Source of the DNA: Ascochyta rabiei
Taxonomy: Eukaryota; Ascomycota; Dothideomycetes; Pleosporales; Didymellaceae
Assembly: GCF_004011695.2 (NCBI RefSeq)
Contig: NC_082410.1
Location: forward strand, 868,001 to 932,000
DNA length: 64,000 nucleotides
Reading direction: 5' to 3'
This document shows, one piece after another, positions 11,258 through 22,212 of this stretch. Every line of letters starts with the position of its first letter. Positions within the stretch are counted from its first letter, which is position 1. The notes beneath the pieces are model-generated. The model searched no databases. It had not been told where the DNA came from and saw only the letters and a list, made by a program, of their open reading frames with translations. A program made the position numbers and the translations under genes.

Positions 11258-13372
11258 CTACGCCAGGCTCTTTCGCGAGCGCCCGGCAATGCTCTTCCTC
11301 TTCTCTCCAAGTGCCGACCCCATCCCGCCCATGGCCACGTCCGCAATCGGTGTCGATACCCTCGGTGTTGCATCGCCGCTCTTCACTCCCGCATCCACGT
11401 CTGTGTTTCCGTCCTTGGGCAGCCTGAAGGCTAGGTACGTCTCTTCTGCGCGCTTGCAGGTGTCGAAGACTTCCTCCATGTACTTGTCCACCACGCTCGG
11501 CGGGCGGATAGCGCGCGGCAACGCGTTCTTGACCTCGTGCTCGTCGGTCAGAACAAGGACTGTGACGGGCTGGTAAAAGTCAACATCGTTGAGGTCGTTC
11601 CTTTCGTCGAAGTCCTCGATGCGGGGTGGCGCGAGGTAAGAGGGGGTGGGTGCGGGTGTGGGCGTAGCGGTGGGGCCGCTGGGCGTTGGCGGGAAGGGCG
11701 AATTGGCCGTGCTAGGCGCAGGCGCAGGCGCAGGCGCAGGCGCAGGCGCTTGAGCGGGTGTTTGCGGTGGCGCGGGTGTTGGGGAGGGTTTGGCGGCTGC
11801 CTCAGACTTTGGCTTCAGCTTGGTGACGAGGAAGCTGAACTTTGCACCAGAACCGTTGGGCAGCCACTCCATGAAGCTGTAGGAGGGGAAGTAGAAGCGG
11901 TCGCCGTTTCCTTCTACAAATTCGAACGTGAGAGGGCGATATGTGATGCGCGGCGGTGGTGGAGCGACATAGTGCGGTGGAGGTTGTTGATAGTGCGTTG
12001 GATGGTTGTAGTTCTTTACAGGGTACATGTTCGGGGGAGGTCGTGATTGCGGGGGCGCGTATTGCTGTTGTGGCTGCGGCGGTGCTGGGCTAAACGGCTT
12101 GGGTGCGGGTGTGGGCGTGGGTGTGGCTTTTGGAGTGGGTTGATGATGCGGGTGTTGTTGTTGTATAGGTGGCGTGGGTCGCGGAGGAGGCGGCGTTGGC
12201 GCGGAGGATTGTTTTGGTGGCACTGGCGCGGGGGATTGTTTTGGTGGCACTGGCGCTGGAGCCGAGGCGTGCTTTGGTGGTGCCGCGTTTGGGGTTTGCT
12301 GTTTAGGTGGCGGTGGCGGTGGCGGTGCAGTTGGAGGTTGCTGTTTTGGTGTCGCTACAGCTGGAGTGTGTTGCTTCGGCGGTGCTGGCGTTGGGACGGG
12401 CGGCAGCGGCATGGGTGTCTTTGCCTTTTTGTTCTTTTCCAGTATCTCGGTCAGCTCGTTGATGTGTGTTTGGAAGAACTCGAGCTGGTCCTTGCTCGCC
12501 TGGCCGGCGGCAACAATCTTCATGACGGCCTTGAGCTCTGGGTCGGTGCCGGCTCTCGCAGCCAGCATGTGGATGACGGGGTCGGGGGCCGGTGTGGACG
12601 CTGGGCCTGGGGCTGTCTGCGGAGGGGCTTGCTGGACAGGCTTGAGGGGCGGCGGTCGTGGTTGGGGCTGCTGCTTGGGTGGGTAGGGCGGCTGGTTGTA
12701 GTGCTGGTGCTGGTGGTGCGGCGGGTGCTGGCCGTGCTGGCCGTGCTGGCCGTGCTGGCCGTGGTGGCCGTGGTTCGGCCAAGCGCCGTACTGCTGCGGT
12801 GGAGGCGGCATCTTCTTGGGGGCGGCGCGGCTGCCCTCCTTGGGGGCGTACAGCTTGATGGGGAACGTGTGCGGCTCGATGACCAGCTGGGCGTCGAGGG
12901 CGCCGACCTGGGGGAAGTTCTTCTCAATCTCCTTCTGGCGCGCGCGGGCGGCCTTGTCTGCGTCGGTGCGGTCCGTCATCTTCTTGGGCATGGTGTGCTT
13001 CTTGTGGAAGGTGCGGAAGTTGACGCCCGAGACCCAGACGGCGCGCGAGCGGTCGAGGGAGGCGCTGAGCACGCCGCTCTGCTGGATGTTCTGCCATCCG
13101 GCCGCCGGCAGATGCAGCGGCTGTGGGTCGGGCAGCGTGGGCAGCGGCTGCCCTTCAGCGACGCGGAGGGGCAGCGTCGGCTTGGGGCCCTGCTGCGCTG
13201 TGTCGCCGACGGGCGTGCCGGGCGTGGACGAGTGCTTGACGGCGGTGCTGGCCCGCTTGCGCTTCAGCGTCGACCTGGCGCCCTTGGCCGCCTTCTCGCT
13301 GCCCGTGTCGGGGGCGGGCGGCGCAGCTTCTTCGCGGGCGCGCGCCCTCGTCGACCGTCGCGGCTCCGTCAT
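11258..13372 (-). CDS. swc3: SWR1 chromatin-remodelling complex subunit Swc3
   Basis: One continuous frame of 704 aa. I start it at 13372, at MTEPRRSTRARA; the frame is open to 13744, but the added residues look random. Residues about 70-180 match the fungal Swc3 domain as I remember it: GQPLPTLPDPQP, then WQNIQQSGVLSASLDRSR and W-V-SG-FRTFHKK, ending in VIEPHTFPIKLYAPKE. Swc3 is a non-catalytic subunit of SWR1, which exchanges H2A for H2A.Z. The N-terminus has a basic KRKRAS nuclear signal. The middle and C-terminus are very long and Pro/Gln/Ala-rich, with tandem HGQ triplets (about 12730-12765), poly-PPKQ blocks and a PAPAPA run (about 11716-11750). A second conserved patch (FVEGNGDRFYFPSYSFMEWLPNG) fits a globular C-terminal element. 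Confidence 0.8.
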   Translation of the reverse strand: MTEPRRSTRARAREEAAPPAPDTGSEKAAKGARSTLKRKRASTAVKHSSTPGTPVGDTAQQGPKPTLPLRVAEGQPLPTLPDPQPLHLPAAGWQNIQQSGVLSASLDRSRAVWVSGVNFRTFHKKHTMPKKMTDRTDADKAARARQKEIEKNFPQVGALDAQLVIEPHTFPIKLYAPKEGSRAAPKKMPPPPQQYGAWPNHGHHGQHGQHGQHGQHPPHHQHQHYNQPPYPPKQQPQPRPPPLKPVQQAPPQTAPGPASTPAPDPVIHMLAARAGTDPELKAVMKIVAAGQASKDQLEFFQTHINELTEILEKNKKAKTPMPLPPVPTPAPPKQHTPAVATPKQQPPTAPPPPPPPKQQTPNAAPPKHASAPAPVPPKQSPAPVPPKQSSAPTPPPPRPTPPIQQQHPHHQPTPKATPTPTPAPKPFSPAPPQPQQQYAPPQSRPPPNMYPVKNYNHPTHYQQPPPHYVAPPPPRITYRPLTFEFVEGNGDRFYFPSYSFMEWLPNGSGAKFSFLVTKLKPKSEAAAKPSPTPAPPQTPAQAPAPAPAPAPAPSTANSPFPPTPSGPTATPTPAPTPSYLAPPRIEDFDERNDLNDVDFYQPVTVLVLTDEHEVKNALPRAIRPPSVVDKYMEEVFDTCKRAEETYLAFRLPKDGNTDVDAGVKSGDATPRVSTPIADVAMGGMGSALGEKRKSIAGRSRKSLA
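12725..12766. repeat. 9-nt coding repeat in swc3 (His-Gly-Gln triplets)
   Basis: About four and a half copies of a GTGCTGGCC-type unit. The period is a multiple of three, so it encodes repeated His-Gly-Gln without breaking the frame. A likely site of length variation between strains. Confidence 0.8.
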
Positions 13373-13791
13373 GGCAGCGCAGAGGTGGCCGGTGTCGGTG
13401 AGGGAGGGACTGGAGTCCGTCCATCGACACGAACACGGACAGGGAGACTGCGAATGACGCGGCGGCTCGGGCGCGCCAAGGGCCCACCGTTTCCCACGCG
13501 CCACGCGCCACGCTACAACAGCCTCACAGCTTGGCCCGAAGTGGCGCCACCCCTGTTGTTCTTCGTTCTTCGCAATGTCCTGCACGCCACGATCGAGAAA
13601 CGGACGCTGGACGCCTGACGCTGAAGGATCGCGACCGCAACGTCTCGAGATTGCCGTGTCCCGCATCGCTATCGACAAAACGGCACGGCACAATGGAATC
13701 TTGGCTGCCGTGCATCCCCTAAGAGAGTCGCCCTTCGCCCTCACTCAACCGCCATGCTCCCGCCTTTCTCTTCCCCTCGCGCCTCTCCACC
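13373..13791. other. Divergent promoter between swc3 and the surface-protein gene
   Basis: About 420 bp separates the two divergent start codons. Open frames here run in several directions and look random. No clear TATA element was seen; the sequence is GC-rich. Confidence 0.5.
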
Positions 13792-14907
13792 ATGCACGTG
13801 CGCACGCGTCTTGCAACCCTTCTGGCCTGTGCTGCCACCGTCTTCGCCCAGAAATGCTTCTTCCCCAACGGCGGTGAAGTCACGTCCGACACGGCTTGCA
13901 ATCCAAACGCCTTGGTGTCCGCATGCTGCTACGACAACCAGGCCTGTCTGTCCAACGGCCTGTGTGTGTCTGACCCCCACGATCCTGTCAAGGCGCGTCT
14001 TCACCGAGGAACCTGTACAGATGCAGACTGGAAGTCGGGGAACTGTCCCCGCCACTGCTTAGGTAGACCGCCAGCCACCCATATCGCGCTCTACATCACT
14101 GACGGACACCTCGCAGACGTCGACAACAACGGTGTGCCAGTCTACAGCTGCAACTCCACCGCCACGGACTCGTACTGCTGCTACGATGGCTGCGACTGCA
14201 AGACCAACTCAGGATTCGACGTCTTTACCTTTGCGCAATCACCCGCAGACGTATACACGTTGACCATCATCGGCGAATCCTACACCCAAACCCACACGTC
14301 CGCCGCTTCTTCGACTTCCTCCATCGCAACGCCCAGCGCATCAGCATCCGGAACTTCATCTGGAGCACTGTTCTCTGCAGCACCGTCAGCCTCCCATGCG
14401 AGCGCTTCGGCGACTTCTGCACCCACCGCCGCTGCCGAACCAGCAGACAAGACAAACACCACGGCTCTGGGTGTCGGCCTAGGCGTCGGCATCCCCCTCG
14501 CTGCGCTCCTCGCTGCAGCCGTCTTCTTCCTGCTGCGGCGGCGCAAGAACCGCGATGCCTACCAGCCACCGTCTGAGATGGCTGCAGACGAGTACGCTCT
14601 GGACTCAAGGTCGCCGTCAACAAAGTATGCGTACATGGCTGAGGCCGAAGTCGAAGCTGGGAGGTAAGAGGATACTGGCTTCCGCCTAGCATATCCGGAA
14701 CGGAGGAGAAAGTGGCTGACAAACGACAGGGATGCGCCCGTCGCTCAAGAGTTGAGTGGAGAGCGGAACGAGAAGCTCATTGAGCTGCCGGCAAGTACAC
14801 CGAGCACAGCAGCCGGGCTACAGGCAGTGGAGCTGGAATCACCTCTAAGCTCACCCACCGAAACGACGAACCGTGCTACTCCCGCCACGAAAGACGTCCA
14901 CACATGA
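13792..14907 (+). CDS. Cys-rich single-pass surface protein (331 aa)
   Basis: Three exons: 13792-14062, 14117-14663 and 14730-14907. A signal peptide (residues 1-19, ending ATVFAQ) leads into an ectodomain with about 18 cysteines in CC, CCYD and CDC patterns (residues 22-118). A Ser/Thr/Ala-rich, probably O-glycosylated stalk (about 148-205) precedes a transmembrane segment (about 207-230) with an RRRK stop-transfer signal. The cytosolic tail contains PPSEMAADE and AQELSGE motifs. This layout is common in filamentous fungi for wall-integrity-sensor-like proteins, but no function is proven. The first intron is 54 nt with no in-frame stop. Splicing is preferred because it restores a compact cysteine module, and the intron has a CTGAC branch site and CAG acceptor. 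Confidence 0.78.
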
Positions 14908-15591
14908 AATGTAGAGAATTCGGCCTAGTCCAGCATCCACGCCAGTAGCTGCAGCGCAGCAATGGCCTTGCAAGTACCACTGACCACACAGCCCAACACC
15001 ACATGGCCGACGTGAAAAGTGAGAGCGCAACCACGCGCAACAAAGATACCCACCCACCCGCCTTCTCATCGAGAAGTGGAGAATAGTAATTAGTAATCCA
15101 TAATTCTTCCCCTTCTCCAAAGCGCACTGTGTACAACCGCCGACGCCTCAATCCCTTCCACGTGCCTACCAAGTCACGATGCCGAAGAGCAGAAGACTGA
15201 TTGCAAACACCACACCATCCAGAACCCCATACACACCATCCCTCCATCAACGCACACCCCATGCATCACAGCCAGTTCCAGCACACACCCGCGCCAGAAA
15301 AAAATGTTAAAAAAAAAAAAAATTCAAACTAGCAATAACGCATAAACCCCGCTCGCGCACCTTCGCCACTAGCCCGTCCGACCTTTGTCATTTCACTGCC
15401 ACCCCCCCCCCCCCCCGCAAGGCACCCACAGTCGCTGTTTTCCAACGCGCATTCAGAGTCGCGTATGAACCCTGTGCCGGAAGATCCGCTGCTCGGTACG
15501 GCTAGCATGGCGGGGATGGCCTGGTTGCCGCGGGGCGGGGCGAGGGAGGGATGCGCCTGAGACGGGTACTGTTTCATGGTTTGTGGCTGTG

Positions 15592-15619
15592 AGGATGGAT
15601 GGATGGATGGATGGATGGA
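15592..15619. repeat. (GGAT)n microsatellite
   Basis: About seven tandem GGAT/ATGG units. Repeat-driven open frames through it are not genes. Confidence 0.9.
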
Positions 15620-15638
15620 ATAGGGAAATGGAAGGTAG

Positions 15639-15662
15639 AGGTGGAGGTGGAGGTGGAGGTGT
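15639..15662. repeat. (GGTGGA)n microsatellite
   Basis: About four tandem copies of a GGTGGA hexamer directly downstream of the GGAT block. Confidence 0.85.
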
Positions 15663-15758
15663 GACTGAATGTGAGCATGAAAAGGGGAAAGTCAGGGGAT
15701 ATATACCACGCTGGCAACTCTTACTCTCACTACCAACGACACCGGGTTGGAATCAAAT

Positions 15759-15809
15759 TCACGTTCACGTTCAAGTTCACGTTCACGTTCAAGTTCACGT
15801 TCAAGTTCA
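15759..15809. repeat. Hexamer array alternating CACGTT and CAAGTT
   Basis: About eight 6-nt units mix two variants (CACGTT and CAAGTT). The CACGTT copies carry an ACGT core, but there is no sign that the array acts as a regulatory site. Confidence 0.8.
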
Positions 15810-16133
15810 GTGTATGAAGAACTGAATGAAGGAATGAGTGTATTCATATATACTGTATAGAGACTCGTTTTCGTATCAACATGACATGGCATGGTCCCAG
15901 AGACTCCCTCCAGGCCAATACCTCCCCCCCTATCCCCCACCCCGTGCGCCGGTAATGCAATGTGCTTCTCTCAGCAACGTGTATATGTGTCTGGTGTGGT
16001 GTACAACAATCCTTTGGTTCCAGACCGGGTATCGTCCCCAAAATGTGTGATGAAAAAAATGTGGTGAAAGAGTGACGGAAAAGTATATCAAGCGATATGT
16101 AGGGTTATCATCAGGTGTCTCCGCCTGAGAAAC

Positions 16134-17474
16134 TCAGTGCTTGTGCATGTGGCTGATGAGACCGCGGTGGCGGCGCACCACGCGGCCGTTGTAGCCGCGC
16201 TTCTGGATCGTGCCGTTGGAGCACGTCGTGCCAGCTGCGACCGCCTGCCACACGACCTTGCCCTGGTTGCAGAGGCCGAACTGCGTCGTGCCGTTGCAGA
16301 CAATGGCGCCTTCCGTGGTGCAGGCGCCGTCGCCGCCAGCTGCCGGGGCGGTGGTGGGTGTAGCGGGCGTTGTGCCGGTGCCAGCAGCAGGAGCAGAGGC
16401 GGCGGGAGCGGATGCAGCAGCGGTCGACTTGACGGGTGCAGCGGGTGTGCCAGTGACGGTGACGAGCGTGGTCTGAGTGGAGGCGGCGGGGGCTGCGCTG
16501 GAGGCTCCGGGGGCGAAGACACCACCGGCACCGCCAGAAGCGGCTGCAGAAGTAACAGCAGCCTTGGACGTAGCAGCAGAGGGAGCAGCAGAGGGAGCAG
16601 CAGAGGGAGCAGCAGAGCCAGCAGCCGGGGCGGAGACAGCGGCAGACGGAGCAGCAGTAGCAGCGGCAGAGGTGGCAGCAGCAGATGTGGCAGCGCCAGC
16701 GGGAGGAGTGTACATGCCATCGTTGCCACCAGCGGAAGAGGGAGCGGCAGAGGCTTGACCACCAGCAGCAGCAGAAGAAGAAGCGGGGGTTCCGGCTCCA
16801 GATGAAGGCTCTGGGGATGTGCCAGTTGTACCACAATCTCCTTTCGGAGGCTTAACATCTGAGCCATTGTCGCCCTGCGCGAGTACTGTACCAGGGTTCG
16901 GGAACTTCAAAGCTTCGCTGGTAACGCTCTCGCAGGTGGTAGATTCAATGTTAGCAACGAGCATGTCGGGAAGAGCATCGAACTTGGTAGTGTCGCTGGC
17001 ACCACCAGTAACTTCGATAGGAGCGCAGTTCATGTACATCTCGGGTCCACCGCTAAGCTTCGCAAACCAAGTCCATGCGAAGGTGGCCTTGCCGTTGGGG
17101 ATGCTGTCGGGGAGGGTGAACTTGAAGTCGACAGGACCCTCGACACCGGGGCATCCACCCTCGATCGACTTGATAACCTTGAACTTGGAGCTGACGCTCG
17201 GTTCTGTGTCCGTAGTAATAGAGAGCTGGCAGGATCCACCGCCGTGAACTGCACTTCCCTTAAAGCTGAGGGTCTGCTCCTCGCCGACTGCCATCGAGTT
17301 CATTGTGGAGACGGTGTAGCCAAGGGTGTTCTTGCAAGGGTATTGCAGTTTGTTGATTGGTCCATTATCGATCTTGTCGACGCTGAACGGTACGGGCTTC
17401 GCCATAATCATGTGTGCGTCGACAACATATGCGCAGAGAGTGGCAGTTGCCAAGATAACTGATCGGAGAGACAT
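16134..17474 (-). CDS. Secreted AA11 lytic polysaccharide monooxygenase with C-terminal X278-like module
   Basis: Uninterrupted frame of 446 aa. A signal peptide (1-20) ends at ...VVDA, leaving His21 as the mature N-terminus, the first ligand of the copper histidine brace. The second ligand is His77 in AVHGGGSC. The aromatic motif FAWTWFAKLSGGPEMYMNCAP (split over residues about 128-148) is characteristic of chitin-active AA11 enzymes, which oxidatively cleave chitin. The catalytic domain spans roughly 21-220. A long Ala/Ser/Pro linker (about 230-380) contains repeated SAAP units. The last 67 residues hold a four-Cys module (about 384-420, FGLCNQGKVVWQ) like the X278 domain attached to AA11 enzymes, and a basic tail. 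It may act on the fungus's own wall or on other chitin. A TATATAAA box lies 171 nt upstream. Confidence 0.9.
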   Translation of the reverse strand: MSLRSVILATATLCAYVVDAHMIMAKPVPFSVDKIDNGPINKLQYPCKNTLGYTVSTMNSMAVGEEQTLSFKGSAVHGGGSCQLSITTDTEPSVSSKFKVIKSIEGGCPGVEGPVDFKFTLPDSIPNGKATFAWTWFAKLSGGPEMYMNCAPIEVTGGASDTTKFDALPDMLVANIESTTCESVTSEALKFPNPGTVLAQGDNGSDVKPPKGDCGTTGTSPEPSSGAGTPASSSAAAGGQASAAPSSAGGNDGMYTPPAGAATSAAATSAAATAAPSAAVSAPAAGSAAPSAAPSAAPSAATSKAAVTSAAASGGAGGVFAPGASSAAPAASTQTTLVTVTGTPAAPVKSTAAASAPAASAPAAGTGTTPATPTTAPAAGGDGACTTEGAIVCNGTTQFGLCNQGKVVWQAVAAGTTCSNGTIQKRGYNGRVVRRHRGLISHMHKH

Positions 17475-18606
17475 GATGATTGTGATGTTGCTGGATCTTG
17501 AAGATAGTGTGATAGAGACTGTGGTGTAAATTCCAAAAGACTAGTCCAGCTAGCAAAATGAGAAAGAATGCAAATGCGAAGAAGATAGAAGCTGCTGAGA
17601 GAGCGTGTAGTGTGATGAGGCCAAGAGAGAGGCTCTGGCAAACGTTTATATAAGAATGTCAGGCCGCATCGCCCTCTACCGCCACTATACCTTCATCGAG
17701 TATACTATGGCGATCCCTAATCAAAGGGCACGTCTGGAGGATGACAGTCCGAACGCAAAACAATGGACTTGAGAGACGTGGACTGACCCACAGCGGCGAG
17801 CGTCTACTGTGTGAAACCAGCGGTCCAGGTGCAACCAAGACTGTGAGCCAAAGAAGGCCAGTAGCCTCGCAGGGTTGACGCAGGTACGTCATGCGTCGTC
17901 GCCTAAGAGGGAAGGTTGTGGATGCCGAGGACTCGAGGATTGCCATGTCTCGTTGGACGCCTTCAGGAGAAGTTTTGTTTCGAGAGTCCGCATGGTTGAT
18001 GATTCGCTGGGGGCTGAGTCGCTTAGCGGCCCGCAAGATCTTCCGGACCCCTGTGTTTTGCACTGTGTCGCAAGTCCACCTCTACAGCCCCTGCACAAGT
18101 CGACCGATTGGCGGACCGTTCACAATTCTGGTAGACCGTCTTTTGCTGCATCCACAGCGCCTGCTAGCAAAGCTTGACTTCTGGAGCGAGGTCTGAGGGT
18201 CTTGTCACACCTACCTCCCCAACAGCCAACAGGACTGGCTGCAACGAAGCGCTGAGTGTTGATCGTGACTTTCGTCACGCAGCGAACCCGAAAAATGCGG
18301 GATGTGCTGCGGTCATTGCTTGTCCGGATATACCGTGATGTTTCGAGGCCCATCATACCCTGTCCCGCTACGTATATCCGTAAGGCTGTCAGCTTTTACA
18401 GCTTACTTTCGGTGGAGTGCTGATGATTGAAACTGGTACGCTCTGATACCCCAAATCATTGCGAGTCCGTCGACTTGCAAGCCTGCTCACGGACCACAGT
18501 GGCAGTGGCGGTGCTTCGCTGCGCTGCGCCACGGTAGGGCGTGTCCGGATATCACAGGGCTCGGAACAATGATACCCATTTATGCGGCCTCGGTTTTGTG
18601 TTGCGC
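17475..18606. other. Promoter of the LPMO gene and intergenic
   Basis: The LPMO-proximal half is its promoter. Beyond about 17.7 kb open frames are short and overlapping on both strands, with no domain. Confidence 0.45.
17645..17652 (-). promoter_or_regulatory. TATA box of the AA11 LPMO gene
   Basis: TATATAAA on the minus strand, 171 nt upstream of the LPMO start codon. A strong TATA box suits an inducible, highly transcribed secreted-enzyme gene. Position and match are seen directly; its use is inferred. Confidence 0.5.
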
Positions 18607-21003
18607 TTAACAATAGAGGCGTCCACGCTCCAGCTTGCGCAGTGGAACTTCTGCTGCGACAGCGATATGTCCAACATCTTCGGTGCCACGCACGTCTCCA
18701 ATGCAGACTTCGACATCCTTCAGCAGGCGTGCTCTTTCCATCCCATCGAGCATAGTCCCGCCGTCAGGGATCCTAAGCCATGGGTTTTCATATGTCATAC
18801 TCGCTACAAAACCAAACATCTCGGGTCCAAGGGTCTTTCTCTTCAGCACGACCGCAACGGTACCAGTGACGAGTATGATTGCGGAGGATGCAACAAGAAG
18901 TGCGAACCACGCATAGTTGCATACAAATACCTGCATGGTCGATTTGATGTCAGCAGTCGTTGTTGCGCCCATGAACGGAGAGTCCATCTCATACACCGTC
19001 TGCATGAATACCGTGAACCAGTCGTAGTATGGATGATCAGTAGCTGACAAATTCGCAGGAAGGTATGCGTTGACGTCTGTAACCGGCAGAGTATCCGGAC
19101 CGTACGCTGATAGATTGGTGGTTAGGCTGCCAAAATAACCTGAGGACTGAGTGCTGAGCTGATAGTATGTGTTCAGCACCAAGCTCAGTCGTCTTGACAA
19201 AATTTCAGGTGGAACGATCGATAGGTTGACGTAGAGCTGGGGTGACATCGAATGCCCTGCTCGCTGTATGAATGGAAATGCCGAGGTATTCGCCATAAAC
19301 CTTTCGGTGGGACTTGATCCCTCGTTAAATTTAATTGCCGTTGGGAACTCCTGCACAAAGTACTCGGTCAAAGAATGGGTTTCCAGGCCTGTGAGCGCTT
19401 CAGGTCTTGTATCAGTGCGAGATTTTCTCAACTTGGATGTTACACATTGATCGCCGGAGCATTTGACCGATGCTTCAACGTGGTGCTGGAACAGAGAGCA
19501 ATTGACGATATTGAGCCCTTGTTCAACCCCGTCATTACTGATTCCGTAGACTGACGCAAATGTCAATTCTCTTGGTGTTTCGCTCTCCTGTTGACTGAGC
19601 CGAGATTGGTTGTAATGGCCGTTGAAGCCGTCCAGACGGCCGACAAAAACATCCGAGTCGTTCCGTAGGCCGCCAAATTGAGGACGTCCCATGTTGCGAG
19701 GAGTGTCGAGCATAAAAGATGCTCTGCCTTTCAGCGGATCGAAAGGATGAAGATACGATAGTGACTTGTTGTACCATATGACCCCTGGTATCATCTCGTC
19801 GAGTTTTGTGTAGTTGGTTGCCGTAGGGTCATCTGTGCCATGAGTCCCAGGGTATGGTTGTTGGTTGAATTCTCCACAAGTTACAGTAAGGTAGTTGTAC
19901 TCCAGCGTAAAGTTACTCTCAGCATTTGAAGGGAGCCCCACGATGGGCACTCCAACCAGTGATGCATATGTCTCTGGTGTCGTGATTGTGGTAGGGACAC
20001 TCACCCAACCGTTAGAGTCAGCCAGCGATGTATTCAATGCCTCTAAGCTCGGAATATTGACATTTCCCCATGAGTCCTGTGGTCCAAGCTTGACTGCTAA
20101 AGGAGCCAGCAAGGCTGCATTATAGAGCGAGCCAGCCTCGGAAAACTTTCCGCGTGAGGTTCCAACTGTGGCCGGGATGAAAGCCGCAGCAGCTGGACCG
20201 GTGGTAAGGTAGCGGAGCTTCGTAGAGGCATAGGTAGATTCGCTGTCCCTTCGCATTAATCGGAGGGATGCTTGACCACCCAGTGGTGACAATGCCCAAA
20301 GAAATAGCAGGTTCGCGCCTACCAGAGTAATCCTTTGCATGAGCATCTGACTTTCGACGGTTCCCCAGACGGACTGGCTTGCCATGAGTAGTTCTAGAGT
20401 CTTACGAGTGTCAGCAAAGACAATCGCGTCAATGTTCCAATTGAAGATATGAATTAGAAGGATGGAATAGAAGGGTGCTTACACTGATCTTCGATCCTTT
20501 CTCCGCAAGGTAACGGGCAATCATCTTCATACTTCGTCCGCTGATTGCTGCGAATACAATAGGAAACATTGTGGGGCCCTGCCACTGTGAGCAGGTAGTA
20601 CATGTGTCACGGGAGGATACTTACCAAATCCATGGCGAATTCGACTTTGCGGCCAAAGGCATTGTCTTTAGTAGGTTTGCCATTTAAGGTTGCTGCGGCG
20701 ACCGCAAGAACTTGAACGTATTAAAACAAAACTTCCGTAGACCCTGACGTACTCACGAATAAAATAAATAGGTAGAAAGGTGAGTATGAGATCGCCTATG
20801 CCATAGAGGAAAGTGAGCCATGTATGCTTCTTCAAGACCCTCGCTTCCTCTGGCCAACTCGATATGTGAGTGATGGTCGTCTGACATGTTTTCGGTTTCT
20901 CTGTTGTACTTGGCGTAGCTGAGCTATCCACCTCTTCGAATATAGGGCTAGGGACGAATTGTTGTTGGAGTGGGTGTCCGCATGAACTGGTGTTCGCCGC
21001 CAT
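18607..21003 (-). CDS. Fungal multi-pass membrane protein of unknown function (740 aa)
   Basis: Four exons on the minus strand: 21003-20757, 20710-20625, 20578-20483 and 20400-18607. All junctions keep frame with GTGAGT, GTAAGT and GTAAGC donors. Transmembrane segments are visible near residues 62-83 (WLTFLYGIGDLILTFLPIY), about 110-125 (GPTMFPIVFAAISGRS) and about 155-180 (LVGANLLFLWALSPLGGQASLRL), with one more near residue 660 (FALLVASSAIILVTGTVAVV). The ALSPLGGQASLR motif and the K-E-GSKI-TLELLM-S-SVWGT block are hallmarks of a large uncharacterised ascomycete membrane family. A long loop between the third and last segments carries many N-glycosylation sequons and cysteines, so it is probably extracellular. 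I know of no assigned function. Confidence 0.82.
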
Positions 21004-22212
21004 GGTCGCTGATGCACGCTCTCAGGGAATGCTGCACCGGAGAGATGCGACGAGTGCTGCAATTCGCAATGAGCGAGTGCAGGACATTTAGGATACCGTC
21101 CATGAGGCACAGCCATAGCGAATCCACCTCTTGCCGCTAGAGTTTCCATCTGTTGGGAGCGCGCTTGCGATATTGTAGGAGCCTTGACGCTGCGTTCTGA
21201 GCGAATCGGTTGGCTCTAGTGAGGCAGCAAGCGCCGGGTTGGACCTTGAGTGGGGTCGTTTCGGCCCGCGATGGGGCTGAACTGCACGTCTATCTTCTGC
21301 CTCGCGCGAGACGTAAATATACTGGAAAACACAGACAGGAGACAATGTGGCAACAGTGAGTGCTGGTGTGGACGGCGATGCGCGGAAGTTGAAGGTAGAT
21401 GGGTCGGAAGACACGTGGGTACACCCGCACCGCCAAACACGCTACCTGCTCCCCTAATCAGCGCTTAGAGTTCACTTCCGCTCTTCTATTTCACCGACGT
21501 TCCTCCAACTTCCTTCCCCTCGACCGACACACCGTATCCACAAAATCCTTCGTGGCTATCACTCGGAATTAGCAGGCTGCAAATCTGCGTACAACGAGAG
21601 CGCTTAATACCTTGCAGTACCGGTCTCAGAAGGCAGAAAGCGGTATATGATCATCGATGCAGCAAAATCGGTTTGTTGGATTGTAGCCGGATCAAGTGCG
21701 GATTGCTTGGTTGTCGCTGTTGCGCATGACGCACGCGCGTGTTGATCGTACTGAGACATCGACAGAGCTCATGCACACTAGAATCCAAGCGAACATGGTT
21801 GAAAGGCTCAAGATAGATGTCGAAAGCCGTAAGAAATTGAAAGGCTAGAACCCGTACGTTAACGGTCCATGTGCCCGCCGGCTAAAGATTTAGTTCAATG
21901 GACCAGAGGCTGAAGTTATGCTACCAACATGTGACCTTAGAGACAAAACAGTATGCACATGACAACCTCGAGCATAAGACGCCGCGAATCCTGAAAGCTC
22001 ATCACTTGGTAGTGACAATGTGATCTCGAGATACTCAGGTGCCTAGCGACTACGTTGCGAATCTCTCCTCCGCAACGAGCGGCACGGCACCATGTTCTCT
22101 CTTTCTCCTACTACTGTACTACAGAATCTACTCTGTAAATCATGATGGGACATGCTGAGGCTGCTGTAGAGCCAGTAAGATCAAATCTGGTACGACTGAT
22201 TACCATACTGAC
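21004..22212. other. Intergenic, divergent promoter region
   Basis: Separates divergent genes by 1.2 kb. No convincing gene or repeat. Short frames at 21088-21440 overlap on opposite strands and lack domains. Confidence 0.5.

Larger units (their letters stand above)
14908..16133. other. Intergenic rich in simple repeats
   Basis: No gene seen. It holds A-rich runs at about 15299-15321, a 15-C homopolymer at 15402-15416, and the three microsatellite blocks listed separately. Frames in this stretch are short or repeat-driven. Confidence 0.55.

Noticed and set aside
12047..13618. Long plus-strand frame of 523 codons opposite swc3
   Set aside because: It is the antisense shadow of Pro/Gln-rich, GC-rich coding sequence; its translation is Arg/Trp/Leu/Gly-rich with no domain, while the minus strand holds the Swc3 domain.
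16137..16805. Plus-strand Gly/Ser/Arg-rich frame and overlapping minus-strand Leu/Pro- and Cys-rich frames
   Set aside because: They are shadows of the Ala/Ser linker of the LPMO. Only the 446-codon frame has a signal peptide and catalytic residues.
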